Shown here piece after piece: positions 30,547 through 41,051 of a stretch of 64,000 nucleotides of DNA (its first letter is position 1; each line of letters starts with the position of its first letter). Both the position numbers and the translations under genes were made by a program. The stretch spans positions 1 through 64,000 of the forward strand of contig CAMDIK010000003.1 in assembly GCA_945898725.1 (NCBI GenBank), given 5' to 3'. Under the pieces are notes generated by a model, which saw nothing but the letters and a program-made list of their open reading frames with translations, had not been told where the DNA came from and searched no databases. Source of the stretch: Rickettsia typhi (GTDB taxonomy: Bacteria > Pseudomonadota > Alphaproteobacteria > Rickettsiales > Deianiraeaceae).

Positions 30547-31487
30547 TCTATTCTGTAAACCAAGTGACAACCCTTTACCCCATCGTTATCATTAGTCTGG
30601 TACTTAAGAGCAAGCATCGCAGCTTCATTAGCCACGCTGTATGCCACATCACTAGTCCATGTTGTAGATGCCGTGGTGCAACCAAAGCCACCAGAACGTC
30701 TAGTATCTACGGCAATTAATTTACTTTTTGACCCCATTGGAAGACCATCATCCATTTTAAGATCTACTATTGAGGCGAGACTAGCAGATATTGCGCCTAC
30801 AGAAGTTGAATCGCCAAAATGAGGATATTTAAAGTTTGTATTACCACCTGTTAATACTAAAAGTGGTCTATCTTGCCAAGAAATCCAGTAATTTTGCATT
30901 GCACTATCTGTAACCCATGCTAACATTCTACTCTTACTTCCAGCAAAATTAGTATTGAAGTTTAGCAATCCGTAAATATATCCATTATCCAAAGTGGAAA
31001 CTGGCACGACTTTTTGCCCAAGGTTAGCTGATGAAAAAGCCTCTGCATATCGATTTACATTATCAAGTTTAACAAGTCCAGTTGGAATTAATTTTGCCAG
31101 CGCAAGCTCTCTAAACACATCGTATGGCTTATTATTATTATCTGCAAAATAATATATATCTCTATCGCCAAATATAGCACCAGTGTTATTGGATGATATT
31201 GTCGTGATAGCCAGTGATCCGGCAAATTCCATATTTCTATTCAACACAGCAGGGTCTATATCTCCCGGTAAACCTCCATATGTGTTTTGAAAATTCTGCA
31301 TAGCTTCGGCGTAAAGATCAATTTCTTGCACCAATTTCATTGCTGTATATTCTGTGCGTAAGTATATCAGTCCAGCTACCGTAGCTACCAATATTGTAAT
31401 TACCACAGTAATAACAACTATTAACTCAATAGATAAAAACAGTCCAGATTTATGCCTTTTATGTAGTTTTAATGGATATTTGCTCAT
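30543..31487 (-). CDS. Pseudopilin-like protein
   Basis: SGLFLSIELIVVITVVITILVATVAGLIYLR type IV pilin-like N-terminus; secreted-looking C-domain with FGCTTA...KGCHLVYRID. Confidence 0.6.
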   Translation of the reverse strand: MSKYPLKLHKRHKSGLFLSIELIVVITVVITILVATVAGLIYLRTEYTAMKLVQEIDLYAEAMQNFQNTYGGLPGDIDPAVLNRNMEFAGSLAITTISSNNTGAIFGDRDIYYFADNNNKPYDVFRELALAKLIPTGLVKLDNVNRYAEAFSSANLGQKVVPVSTLDNGYIYGLLNFNTNFAGSKSRMLAWVTDSAMQNYWISWQDRPLLVLTGGNTNFKYPHFGDSTSVGAISASLASIVDLKMDDGLPMGSKSKLIAVDTRRSGGFGCTTASTTWTSDVAYSVANEAAMLALKYQTNDNDGVKGCHLVYRID

Positions 31488-31623
31488 ATTTATTAAAAAT
31501 GATATGAACTATACGTATGGCGTTTTGCATAAAAGTCAATAGATAAACTAAAAATAGTTTTTTCGCTGAATTATACACTGAAAATATATTATTATTACAA
31601 GTATATTTTCAAACCTTGAATCA

Positions 31624-31650
31624 ACCAGAATCAACGAAGGTAATTCTGGT
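31624..31650. promoter_or_regulatory. 8-bp perfect inverted repeat ACCAGAAT-N11-ATTCTGGT
   Basis: Read directly; located just upstream of promoter for ORF 31725. Confidence 0.5.
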
Positions 31651-31659
31651 AAATATATC

Positions 31660-31687
31660 TTGCTTTTACCAAAATATATTATATAAT
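31660..31687 (+). promoter_or_regulatory. Putative sigma70 promoter (TTGCTT-N16-TATAAT)
   Basis: Direct match upstream of ORF 31725. Confidence 0.5.
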
Positions 31688-31724
31688 GTTACTGTAATGG
31701 TATTTAAACAGTGTTGAGCGATAT

Positions 31725-33119
31725 ATGGATGTAAATCAAGACCACAATCCACAAATTGTAAATAACCAAGAAGAAGAGGAGGAGGATAGCGATGCTAGTA
31801 GTGTGTATAGCGATGACAAGTATTCATCTCTATATCAGAATATGGATGACGATAGTATATCTATATCTGATAGTGATGATGAGGTGGTGGAGGAAGCTCA
31901 GATGGCAGATATAGTTCAGAAGGAGAGAGAGAAAGAGGAGAAAGAGAAAAAAGAACAAGAGGTAAAAAAAACAGAGGAAAAGAAAAAAGAGGCAGATCGG
32001 GAGAAGCGTCTTAAGTCCGCCACTGAATCAAGTGATAACATGATGATGCTCAACCCAGGTAACACGCAACAAGGTGTGCGTGGAGGTTTTTTAAAAATGC
32101 TAAACCGCACAGGCGCCCTGGGAAGTATGGCAAGAGGTTTCTTTAGCCTTTTTGCGCCCAAGATGGAAATTCCTGAAGAAATTACTTGGATTGGGTCATT
32201 TAAGAGACTTAAAGATTCCATTGTTTTATTAGGGGGCAAGCTTCCACAAAATTGGAAGGAGAGTTTTGGCTTTCATATAATAACAATGCTGTCTCCATGG
32301 GGTATAATAATTATGGTTATACGCATTGGAAAAATGACGAAAGCTGCATTTGCTAGGATGAGAGATATTATGAATATTATTAGTAATATACTTCAATGTT
32401 TACCATGGTGTCACAATCTAAAGCGCAAAATCCTGCAGCAACTAGACGAGCGGCATAATAGATCTTGGTTAAATGTTACCGCAGAAGAAAAAGAACTAGC
32501 TAAGACCTATATTATTAGAGATGAGAATGTTGTTACAATTCAAATCATTACAAGTGTGCAGACATTTACAAAACTTTGTAGTGTATACTTGGAGATCGCA
32601 GCTAATCCATCTACTACGAAAGCGGAATTAGAAACACTAGATAGCGATATTGGTTATATATTGCAGAAGATAGAGAGCATAACTCCGAGGCCAACAGACC
32701 TCCCAATTGAAACTTTTCAAGATCTAGCACGTCAAATAAAAGAGCCGGAGAAGAATAAGGGGTGTCAAAAACTACTGGAATCTTCAAAAACATGGTGGAG
32801 CGGTTGTTGCCACGGTAAACGTAGTGAAATAATCAAATGTGCATACAGCGAAGCATCTGATTCAAAGTATAAATCAATACAAGATAGTGCAAAGCAAGTA
32901 ATTCGTGTGTGGGAAGCAATACATAGCACAAATGAAAAACTACCGCCAACATTTAACCCAGAGATTGCGGAGGATTTAGCAGATGACCAATCTAAAACAG
33001 CGAAAGATATGTACACCAAGTTATATAAACAAAAAAAACCAGACAATCAACATCAACAAGATTTGCAAAATCAACAACCAGATCTTAATAATCCTGGGAT
33101 TGCTCCTCCTGTTATGTAA
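31725..33119 (+). CDS. Uncharacterised acidic/coiled-coil protein with central hydrophobic segment
   Basis: 464 aa; EEEEEDSDASSVYSDD acidic N-terminus, K/E-rich coiled coil, FGFHIITMLSPWGIIIMVIRIG. Confidence 0.7.
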   Translation: MDVNQDHNPQIVNNQEEEEEDSDASSVYSDDKYSSLYQNMDDDSISISDSDDEVVEEAQMADIVQKEREKEEKEKKEQEVKKTEEKKKEADREKRLKSATESSDNMMMLNPGNTQQGVRGGFLKMLNRTGALGSMARGFFSLFAPKMEIPEEITWIGSFKRLKDSIVLLGGKLPQNWKESFGFHIITMLSPWGIIIMVIRIGKMTKAAFARMRDIMNIISNILQCLPWCHNLKRKILQQLDERHNRSWLNVTAEEKELAKTYIIRDENVVTIQIITSVQTFTKLCSVYLEIAANPSTTKAELETLDSDIGYILQKIESITPRPTDLPIETFQDLARQIKEPEKNKGCQKLLESSKTWWSGCCHGKRSEIIKCAYSEASDSKYKSIQDSAKQVIRVWEAIHSTNEKLPPTFNPEIAEDLADDQSKTAKDMYTKLYKQKKPDNQHQQDLQNQQPDLNNPGIAPPVM

Positions 33120-33135
33120 AATAATAATCATATTT

Positions 33136-34884
33136 CTAAACACCCACTGTAATCGGCGCAGATACATCTCTCCTGTGCATTTCTTTTTGCGTAAAATGAC
33201 CTGTACGCGAGGTTGGTTGGGGTTGAATTTTCCCGCGATTACCTGGCACACTTGATGCCGGATCTAGCTCATTTTCCGGGCTATTTTCTTGGTTTAGCGT
33301 TTCAAGCGCTTTCTTCTTCAACTCCTCCTCTGTGGTTAATTGTTCTGGATTGCTTGGTGTGCTTGGGCTTTCTGGTGTGCTTGGGCTTTCTGGTGTTGTT
33401 GTTTTCCGCTCCTCTTCAAGCTTTTTCTTCTCCTCTTCAAGCTTCGCCCTCTCCTTCTCAAGGCTTTTCTGCTTCTCTTCAAGCGTTTGGTTCTTTTGTT
33501 TGATTTCATCCGCCCCTTTCTTGCTGTGCTCTTCAGGTTTTGTTAGAAGGCTACCCGCACGCTTTGTGCTATCTAATTCACCCTTGCCTAGGTCTTGCTT
33601 CACCTCCCCTAGCTCTTTTGCAAATTCTTCCAAGTATTTAAGCGCAGCATCTTTGTTACCGTCAAAATTCTTAATTAACTCCTCAAGTATTTTCTGATGC
33701 TCTCCTTTTAGCTTTGTTCCATTCTTGATTGCATCTATCAATTTTGATATTAGTTTAGATGTATCTTTCACAGAATCTTCCACCGCCCCTTTGTCTTCAG
33801 CGCCTTTTACCCTCTGACCAATTTTTTCGTTATGTTGTGTTTCTATATCTTTAATTGTTTTTACTTGCTCATCCATGGCTTGTGCATCAAGATCCTTGCC
33901 TTGCGTTACAACGCCTTTTGCAGCTTCCACAGATTCATCATTCTTCAACGCATCATCTGAAAATATACCCGCTTCTCTTCGAAATATTTCGTGAAGGCTG
34001 CTTTCTACTCTCTGTAAGTCTTCTAAAGTTGGTCTTAGGGATAGGATAGGATCGTAGTATCGATCTTCCTCACCCCGGAGCTTCATATCTGCTTTTTCCT
34101 CCATCTCCTCCTGGCGAATCTTGCGCATGAACTCTATTACCCGCGCAGTGCCGACCTGCAATGCTGCCGCTTTACCCTGATTTACAACCTGCTCAGACTT
34201 TCGGTGTTCTTCCATCGATTCTTGTGACGTTCGATCATGTATGCGCTGCTCGCTTTGCCCCACTTCTTCTATTGCTTGTGAATCTGCCGCTGCTGCTGCA
34301 TTTGCTGTTTGTTTTGCTTTTCCAGCGTCTTCTTCCGCTTTGCGACCGTCGTTTATACGACCCTTGTCCTTGCCTAGCTCCTCTTTTACTTCTGCTATCT
34401 TTTCAGCCGCTTCTGTAACTTCTTCACTACTCGCTATTATTTCATCTGCCTTACTTGTGGTACTATCGTTTTTCAGCCCTTCCTCCTCTTTTACTATCTT
34501 TTCCTCCTTTTGTTTCAGCCCTTCCTCCTCTTTTACTATCTTTTCCTCCTTTTGTTTCAGCCCTTCCTCCCTTGCTCTCATTTGCTCTTCCTCCTTTTGT
34601 TTCAGCCCTTCCTCCCTTGCTCTCATTTGCTCTTCCTCCTTTTGTTTCAACTCTTCATCATTTTCACGCTGATTCTCGGGGTTTTGATATAAATCCTCAT
34701 TTTCATGCCCTTCCTCCTCTCTTGGTGACGGTTCCTCATTTTCACGCTGATTCTCGGGGTTTCTACTGCGCTCTTCCTCTTCCATTCGCTTTCTTTCCTC
34801 CTCGATTTGTGAATTTTCTATGCTAGAGCTTCTTTGCCTACGACGCGGTTCCACTTTTGAAAAAAATACACTAAATTCTTGCAT
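33136..34884 (-). CDS. Uncharacterised coiled-coil repeat protein
   Basis: 582 aa; tandem LKQKEEEQMRAREEG and LKQKEEKIVKEEEG repeats; Pro-rich PESPSTPESPSTPSNPEQ linker. Confidence 0.7.
   Translation of the reverse strand: MQEFSVFFSKVEPRRRQRSSSIENSQIEEERKRMEEEERSRNPENQRENEEPSPREEEGHENEDLYQNPENQRENDEELKQKEEEQMRAREEGLKQKEEEQMRAREEGLKQKEEKIVKEEEGLKQKEEKIVKEEEGLKNDSTTSKADEIIASSEEVTEAAEKIAEVKEELGKDKGRINDGRKAEEDAGKAKQTANAAAAADSQAIEEVGQSEQRIHDRTSQESMEEHRKSEQVVNQGKAAALQVGTARVIEFMRKIRQEEMEEKADMKLRGEEDRYYDPILSLRPTLEDLQRVESSLHEIFRREAGIFSDDALKNDESVEAAKGVVTQGKDLDAQAMDEQVKTIKDIETQHNEKIGQRVKGAEDKGAVEDSVKDTSKLISKLIDAIKNGTKLKGEHQKILEELIKNFDGNKDAALKYLEEFAKELGEVKQDLGKGELDSTKRAGSLLTKPEEHSKKGADEIKQKNQTLEEKQKSLEKERAKLEEEKKKLEEERKTTTPESPSTPESPSTPSNPEQLTTEEELKKKALETLNQENSPENELDPASSVPGNRGKIQPQPTSRTGHFTQKEMHRRDVSAPITVGV
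34477..34650. repeat. Tandem repeats: 42 nt x2 then 45 nt x2
   Basis: Near-identical units at 34477, 34519 (42 nt) and 34561, 34606 (45 nt). Confidence 0.92.
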
Positions 34885-34927
34885 CTTATTTTGTTTAAAG
34901 TCAAGTAAATTTGTAATTATAACTCTG

Positions 34928-35356
34928 ATGATAAATCATATACTTTTTTGGCACGTTATAGGTTTTATTTGCTGGATGGCTGGTATTTTTTACCTTCCAA
35001 GACTATTTGTTTATCACTCCAAAGTTGCAATTGGCTCTGAATCTGATAAAATTTTTCAAATTATGGAGGGAAAACTGCTGAAAATTATCATGAACCCCGC
35101 GGGAATTATAACTTTTATTACGGGAATTGCCCTTGCAAGGCTGAAATATGGCGGAATTCCGGGCAATCATTGGCTGACTTTGAAGGGTTTTTGTGCTGTT
35201 TTGATGGCTTGTTTTCATATATATTTGATTAAGATCCATAAGATGTTTTTGTCTGGAAAAAACAAGAAAAATCATATATTTTACAGGGTAATTAACGAAG
35301 TTCCAACAATTTTGTTGATAATTATTGTTGCAATGGTTATATTCAAGCCGTTTTAA
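34928..35356 (+). CDS. hemJ: HemJ-like protoporphyrinogen oxidase
   Basis: HVIGFICWMAGIFYLPRLFVYH, WLTLKGFCAVLMACFHIY; start at MINHILFWH. Confidence 0.85.
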   Translation: MINHILFWHVIGFICWMAGIFYLPRLFVYHSKVAIGSESDKIFQIMEGKLLKIIMNPAGIITFITGIALARLKYGGIPGNHWLTLKGFCAVLMACFHIYLIKIHKMFLSGKNKKNHIFYRVINEVPTILLIIIVAMVIFKPF

Positions 35357-35365
35357 CTATTAATT

Positions 35366-37741
35366 ATGTTAGTTCCATTATCAATTTTAAAAAAATATCT
35401 AAAAATCACTGCCGGTGTTGAAGAAATTACGCAAAAATTAACGGACATAGGTCTGGAAGTTGAGGAAATTCATCAAAGATGTGACCTGGACGATTTTATT
35501 GTTGCGCAAATTGTAGATTTTGAAAAGCACCCAAATGCAGATAAACTCAATGTTTGCAAGGTAAATAACGGGAAAGAAATTTTGCAAATAGTCTGCGGAG
35601 CGCCAAATGTTGCAAAAAATATGAAAGTTGTGCTGGCGCCAATTGGAACATTAATTCCGCGAGATAATTTTACCATAAAACGCGCTAAAATAAGGGATAT
35701 TGAAAGCTGTGGAATGATGTGTTCTGCTGCGGAATTGAATTTGGGCACAGAAAGCAATGGCATAATTTCCCTGCCTGATTATTTTATTGTTGGCGAAAAA
35801 TATGCGCCTCAAGCCGGGCTAAATGACCCCGTTTTGGAGGTAAATTTAACACCTAATCGCGGAGATTGCGCCAGTATTTATGGAGTTGCAAGAGACTTAT
35901 CTGCTGGTGGAATTGGTGAATTTTTGCCTGTAAATACTGAAAATAATAGCATTTGTAACACCGATCTACTTGGGGAAATTGACTCTTTGGTTTGCAAGAA
36001 ATTTGGGCTGGTGAAAATTGAAAATGTATCCGCAATTCAGTCGCCTGTTTGGATGCAGCAAGATTTGCAAAAATTCGGCATAAAATCTAGGAATTTGCTG
36101 GTTGATATTACGAATTATGTGATGATGGTTTTCGGGCAACCGATGCACTGTTTTGACGCGGATAAAATTATTGGCAAAATATCCGTTAAAACTGCGAAAA
36201 TTACGGAGGAATTTCTTGATTTAAAAAGTGAAAAAAAGCATATTTTACCGGGCGATATTGTGGTGTGCGACGAGCGCGGGGTTGTAAGTTTGGGCGGAAT
36301 TATTGGCGGGGATGGCTCTGCTGTGTGTGAAAATACCAAAAATATCCTGCTAGAAGCTGCGTTTTTTGAGAAAGATTGCATAGCAAAAACAGGTCAGAGG
36401 CTGAATATTTTTACCGATGCAAGATTTAGATTTGAGCGCGGAACGGATAGGGAAATGATAGATTTTGCGCTGGATTTTGCAAGTAAAATTGTGCTGGAAT
36501 GCCTACCAAAAGCGGAAATTTCCGGGAAATCTATGGTGGAATTTAAAAATACAAACCCAGCTGTAATCAATTACAATTTTAATTTTTTTGAGCAAATATG
36601 CGGTATTTCTCTTGATATTGAGACGCAAAAACAGATTATTTCCCGCCTTGGTTTGAAAATTATTGCAAATAACCCAACATCTTGCCAAATTTTACCACCA
36701 TCTCACAGGCATGATATATCAAATTCCCGCGATATTGTTGAGGAAATTCTGCGAATTTATGGCTATAATAATTTAGAAAAAAGGCCATTTAAAATAGGAA
36801 AACGGCAGCTTTCTTCTCATGAAAATGTGCTAAAGCTGAAGAAAATTGTAGCAAATTTTGGGTATGACGAGGTGATAACTTTTGCATTTCAAGATGATAA
36901 AATGGTGCAAAATGTGCGGTACAATCAGGGAAAATTGCTTACGATATTCAACCCGATTATTAGCACAAATTCTTCCATGAGGCAGTCTATTTTACCGGGA
37001 TTGCTTGATAGATTGGGTGATATTTTGCGCAAAAACCCCGAAGCTAACGTGAATTTATTTGAAGAGGGTGGTGTGTTTATAGATAGTCAAACTTTCAAAA
37101 ATGCTAACAATATTGCCTTTACTTCCAATGGTTATTTTGGCGATTTTGACTATACAAAATCTCAAGAAAAGTCTTCCTGGCACCTTGCAAAAACTCATGT
37201 GCAAAGCATACTTGAGCTTGGTTTCAACCTTGAATCAAGACTTGTAAAATTAGTGAAGGCAGAGCTTGAATTTACCCACCCGCACAGGGCTTTTTACCTG
37301 GAATACGATGGAAAAAATGTTGCAATATTTGGCGAAATTAGCCCTGTATATCTTGATGAATTGGGCGTGAAAAATGTTGTTGCATTTGGTGAGATTTTTG
37401 ATATTTTTTCGCTAAAAACACCATACTGCAAGGCAAAATGCAGCGAAAATGACCTGCAGCCAATCTATCGTGAATGTTCATTTATGTGCGAAAAGTCAAT
37501 CAAAACTGGGGAAATAATTGCAAAAATGCGCGAATTTTCGCCAAGTATTACAGACATAACTCTGGTTGATTTATATAAAAATCCTGAATGGACGGGAGAT
37601 TTTTCAATCGCGCTAAAGCTTGCAATTCAACAGGATAATGTGCTAACTTCTGCCCAGATTGATGAAATTTTCTTTGGGGCAATTAACGCGGCAGTTGCTG
37701 GGTTTAATGTGAAATTAAGGGGTGGTGAAAATGCTATATAG
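35366..37741 (+). CDS. pheT: Phenylalanyl-tRNA synthetase beta subunit
   Basis: MLVPLSILKKYL, VCKVNNGKEILQIVCGAPN, FERGTDREM, VEEILRIYGYNNL. Confidence 0.96.
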   Translation: MLVPLSILKKYLKITAGVEEITQKLTDIGLEVEEIHQRCDLDDFIVAQIVDFEKHPNADKLNVCKVNNGKEILQIVCGAPNVAKNMKVVLAPIGTLIPRDNFTIKRAKIRDIESCGMMCSAAELNLGTESNGIISLPDYFIVGEKYAPQAGLNDPVLEVNLTPNRGDCASIYGVARDLSAGGIGEFLPVNTENNSICNTDLLGEIDSLVCKKFGLVKIENVSAIQSPVWMQQDLQKFGIKSRNLLVDITNYVMMVFGQPMHCFDADKIIGKISVKTAKITEEFLDLKSEKKHILPGDIVVCDERGVVSLGGIIGGDGSAVCENTKNILLEAAFFEKDCIAKTGQRLNIFTDARFRFERGTDREMIDFALDFASKIVLECLPKAEISGKSMVEFKNTNPAVINYNFNFFEQICGISLDIETQKQIISRLGLKIIANNPTSCQILPPSHRHDISNSRDIVEEILRIYGYNNLEKRPFKIGKRQLSSHENVLKLKKIVANFGYDEVITFAFQDDKMVQNVRYNQGKLLTIFNPIISTNSSMRQSILPGLLDRLGDILRKNPEANVNLFEEGGVFIDSQTFKNANNIAFTSNGYFGDFDYTKSQEKSSWHLAKTHVQSILELGFNLESRLVKLVKAELEFTHPHRAFYLEYDGKNVAIFGEISPVYLDELGVKNVVAFGEIFDIFSLKTPYCKAKCSENDLQPIYRECSFMCEKSIKTGEIIAKMREFSPSITDITLVDLYKNPEWTGDFSIALKLAIQQDNVLTSAQIDEIFFGAINAAVAGFNVKLRGGENAI

Positions 37742-37753
37742 TTTTATTTATTT

Positions 37754-39574
37754 ATGAGTTATCGTTCGTCAATATTTCAAAAAAGGGAAATGGCCGGGGC
37801 TAGAAGCCTGTGGCATGCAACGGGTAAATTTGACCCAAATAAGCCATTAATTGCTGTTGTAAACTCATTTTGTGAGTTCGTTCCCGGGCATACCCACCTG
37901 CAACCAATTGGGCGTTTAGTTTGCGAAGAAGTTATGAAAGCCGGTGCAAATGCGAAGGAATTTAATACCATCGCCCTTGATGACGGAATTGCAATGGGGC
38001 ATGACGGAATGCTATATTCCCTGCCATCGCGGGATATTATTGCCGATTCAATTGAATATATGATAAACGGGCACAAGGTTGATGCAATGATTTGCATTTC
38101 CAATTGTGATAAAATTACCCCGGGAATGCTAATGGCAGCAATGCGCCTTAATATTCCTGCGGTTTTTGTATCAGGCGGGCCCATGGAAGCCGGAAAAGTT
38201 GCTTCAGAAGGTGGGAAATCTATTGACTTGGTTGACGCAATGATAATTGCAGGAGATAAAAATGCCAGTGACGAAAAGATTGCAGAATACGAATTTTCTG
38301 CCTGTCCAACATGTGGATCTTGCTCTGGAATGTTCACGGCAAATTCCATGAATTGCCTTGTGGAGGCAGTGGGGCTTGGTTTGGCTGGAAATGGCTCAAT
38401 TTTGGCAACCCATAAACTGCGTCGTGAATTATTTATTTCCGCGTCAAAAATGATAGTAAAAAATGCTGAAAAATATTACATAAACGGCGATAAGTCTGTA
38501 TTACCTCGTGAAATTGTTACGAAAGAAGCGTTTGAAAATGCTATGAGACTTGATGTTGCAATGGGCGGTTCAACGAATACAATTTTGCATATTTTAGCAA
38601 TTGCAAATGAGGCTGGGGTTGATTTTACCCTGGATGATATTGACAAAATATCTCGCGAAACGGCAACTTTGTGCAAGGTTGCGCCTTCTTCGCATTATCA
38701 CATGGAAGATGTGCATCGCGCCGGTGGGGTTATGGCAATTTTGGCAGAATTGCAACGCGCAGGAAAGATAAATGAGGATTGTCATACGATTTACGGGCGA
38801 AAAATCTCTGATATTATTAATGAATATGATATTTCAAATGAGGTGAATGTTGGGGCAAAATTTATGTATTCTGCCGCGCCGGGCGGGGTTCGCTCAAGCA
38901 CGGCATTTTCCCAGGAAAGATACCATCAATTTCTTGATTTAGATAGGCAAAATGGCTGTATTCGCTCGTATGAAAGTAGATATTCCAGTGACGGCGGGCT
39001 TGCAATATTAAAGGGAAATTTAGCGGAAGAAGGCTGCGTTGTGAAAACTTCCGGGGTTGATGAATCTATTTTAAAATTCACAGGAAAGGCTATAGTTTTT
39101 GAAAGTCAAGATGACGCCGTAAGCGGTATTTTGGGTGGAAAAGTTGAAGCGGGAAATGTTGTTGTAATTCGCTATGAAGGACCATCTGGCGGACCGGGAA
39201 TGCAGGAAATGCTATATCCCACAACATATTTAAAGTCTATTGGGCTGGGGAAGGAATGCGCGCTGATAACAGATGGAAGATTTTCCGGTGGCACTTCCGG
39301 GCTTTGCATAGGGCATATTTCACAAGAAGCGGCAGAAGGCGGAAATATTGCGCTAATTGAAGATGGAGATGTGATTGAAATTGACATTCCAAATCGCTCG
39401 ATAAATTTAATGATTTCAAGCGCAGAGCTTTTAACCAGGCGGGGAAAAATGGAGAAAATTTTTGGCAAAACCGGGTGGCAACCTAAAGCGCGCGACAGAA
39501 AAGTCTCAAAAACTCTGGAGTTATATAGAAAAACTGTAAGTAATGCAGCTAAAGGCGCAATTAGGGTTATATAA
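37754..39574 (+). CDS. ilvD: Dihydroxy-acid dehydratase
   Basis: [92 protein letters not shown]. Confidence 0.96.
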   Translation: MSYRSSIFQKREMAGARSLWHATGKFDPNKPLIAVVNSFCEFVPGHTHLQPIGRLVCEEVMKAGANAKEFNTIALDDGIAMGHDGMLYSLPSRDIIADSIEYMINGHKVDAMICISNCDKITPGMLMAAMRLNIPAVFVSGGPMEAGKVASEGGKSIDLVDAMIIAGDKNASDEKIAEYEFSACPTCGSCSGMFTANSMNCLVEAVGLGLAGNGSILATHKLRRELFISASKMIVKNAEKYYINGDKSVLPREIVTKEAFENAMRLDVAMGGSTNTILHILAIANEAGVDFTLDDIDKISRETATLCKVAPSSHYHMEDVHRAGGVMAILAELQRAGKINEDCHTIYGRKISDIINEYDISNEVNVGAKFMYSAAPGGVRSSTAFSQERYHQFLDLDRQNGCIRSYESRYSSDGGLAILKGNLAEEGCVVKTSGVDESILKFTGKAIVFESQDDAVSGILGGKVEAGNVVVIRYEGPSGGPGMQEMLYPTTYLKSIGLGKECALITDGRFSGGTSGLCIGHISQEAAEGGNIALIEDGDVIEIDIPNRSINLMISSAELLTRRGKMEKIFGKTGWQPKARDRKVSKTLELYRKTVSNAAKGAIRVI

Positions 39575-39575
39575 T

Positions 39576-41003
39576 TTATTTCACCGGCACGCCTATTGAA
39601 ACATATCCGCCGTCACGCTTATTATAAAGCTTGAAAATAACATGCTTTTTCTTGCAAGATTGCACTTGTTTGGCAATTTTTTTCAACTCTTCAGGGGAGG
39701 AAATTTTATTGTTATTCACAAACATTAGAATATCACCTTCCATCACGCCACCAAATGTAATTAAGGCTTTATTGTTAATTGCAGTTATAACAACCCCTTC
39801 AACGTTCGCAGGTATTGCCATTTTTAGGCGTTTTTCCTGGGTTAAATTTTCAACTTCGATGTTAAAAGTATCATTTGATGGAACTTTTTTTGCGTTTTCA
39901 CCAGCTTGCACCCCACCTTTCCTCTCCTCTGTGGTAACGGGTATAATCTTCTTTTTTCCTTCGCGAATAATGCTTACTTGCAGTGTTTCCCCAGGGTTTT
40001 TGAATTCTATATAGCTAATCATGCTTTTTATTTCCATCTCTTTTCCGTCAACGGCAATGATAACATCTCCGGGTTTTAATCCAGCTTTTTCTGCCGGGCT
40101 ATTTTTAGAAACTTCGTTGATATACGAACCTTGCTGACTATCTGGCAGGTCAAGCGCATCGGAAATTTCCTCGGTCAGGGGTTGTATTCCAACGCCCATC
40201 CAAGATCTTGTAATTTTTTGCTTATTCTTTAGTTTTTCTATAATTGGCGCCGCGCTATCTGATGTTATTGCAAATCCAACACCAACATTTCCGCGATTAT
40301 TGCTAACAATTGCCGTGTTTATGCCTATTACATTTCCACATAAATCAAACAATGGTCCACCGGAATTTCCGTGGTTCATTGCGGCATCTGTTTGAATAAA
40401 ATTATCGCCGGAAGAGCCTGTAAATCCCCTAGATTTCGCTGAAATTATACCCTGCGTCATGCTAAGCCCAAGATTAAACGGATTTCCAACTGCCAGAACT
40501 ACGTCCCCCACCCTTGCTTCGGTTGAGGAGCCAAATTTTGCCGGAATTACATTTTTTATATCTGAAACTTTCAGCACAACAAGGTCACTTTTTTCGTCAA
40601 ATCCTACCACGCTGGCTTTGTATTCTTTTTTGTCATGGGTAACAATTTTCACATTTTTTGCCTCTCGAATTACATGGTAATTTGTGACAATGTGCTGCTC
40701 GTCTATGAAAAATCCAGAACCGCGCGTTGCCGCTCTTTTTGTAGTTTTTTTGCCTCTATATGGGTTGTTATCCAGTTCAGGAATGATAAAATTATAGCCA
40801 AAAAACTCCTCCAACGGTGAAGCTGAAGATTCAATCATCTGCACAGCAAACACATTTACCACGGATGGAAATATTTTTTCCGCAAGGTCGGCATACCCAT
40901 GCGCTGTATCATATTTGCAATCTTTAAGGTTACCGGCAAAAGAGTTACTTCCCGCGAAAAATACTGCAAAATATAAGAAAAATACCAATTGAAGAATATA
41001 CAT
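39576..41003 (-). CDS. degP: Periplasmic serine protease of Deg/HtrA family
   Basis: Signal peptide, GSGFFIDEQHIVTNYHVI, DAAMNHGNSGGPLFDL, PDZ domains. Confidence 0.94.
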   Translation of the reverse strand: MYILQLVFFLYFAVFFAGSNSFAGNLKDCKYDTAHGYADLAEKIFPSVVNVFAVQMIESSASPLEEFFGYNFIIPELDNNPYRGKKTTKRAATRGSGFFIDEQHIVTNYHVIREAKNVKIVTHDKKEYKASVVGFDEKSDLVVLKVSDIKNVIPAKFGSSTEARVGDVVLAVGNPFNLGLSMTQGIISAKSRGFTGSSGDNFIQTDAAMNHGNSGGPLFDLCGNVIGINTAIVSNNRGNVGVGFAITSDSAAPIIEKLKNKQKITRSWMGVGIQPLTEEISDALDLPDSQQGSYINEVSKNSPAEKAGLKPGDVIIAVDGKEMEIKSMISYIEFKNPGETLQVSIIREGKKKIIPVTTEERKGGVQAGENAKKVPSNDTFNIEVENLTQEKRLKMAIPANVEGVVITAINNKALITFGGVMEGDILMFVNNNKISSPEELKKIAKQVQSCKKKHVIFKLYNKRDGGYVSIGVPVK

Positions 41004-41051
41004 TGCAATTAACCAATCACTGCTAAATATATAAGCACAATATATTATATG

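Noticed and set aside
33213-34826. Several plus-strand Ser/Phe/Leu-rich ORFs
   Set aside because: Antisense to the K/E-rich coiled-coil gene; low-complexity by-products
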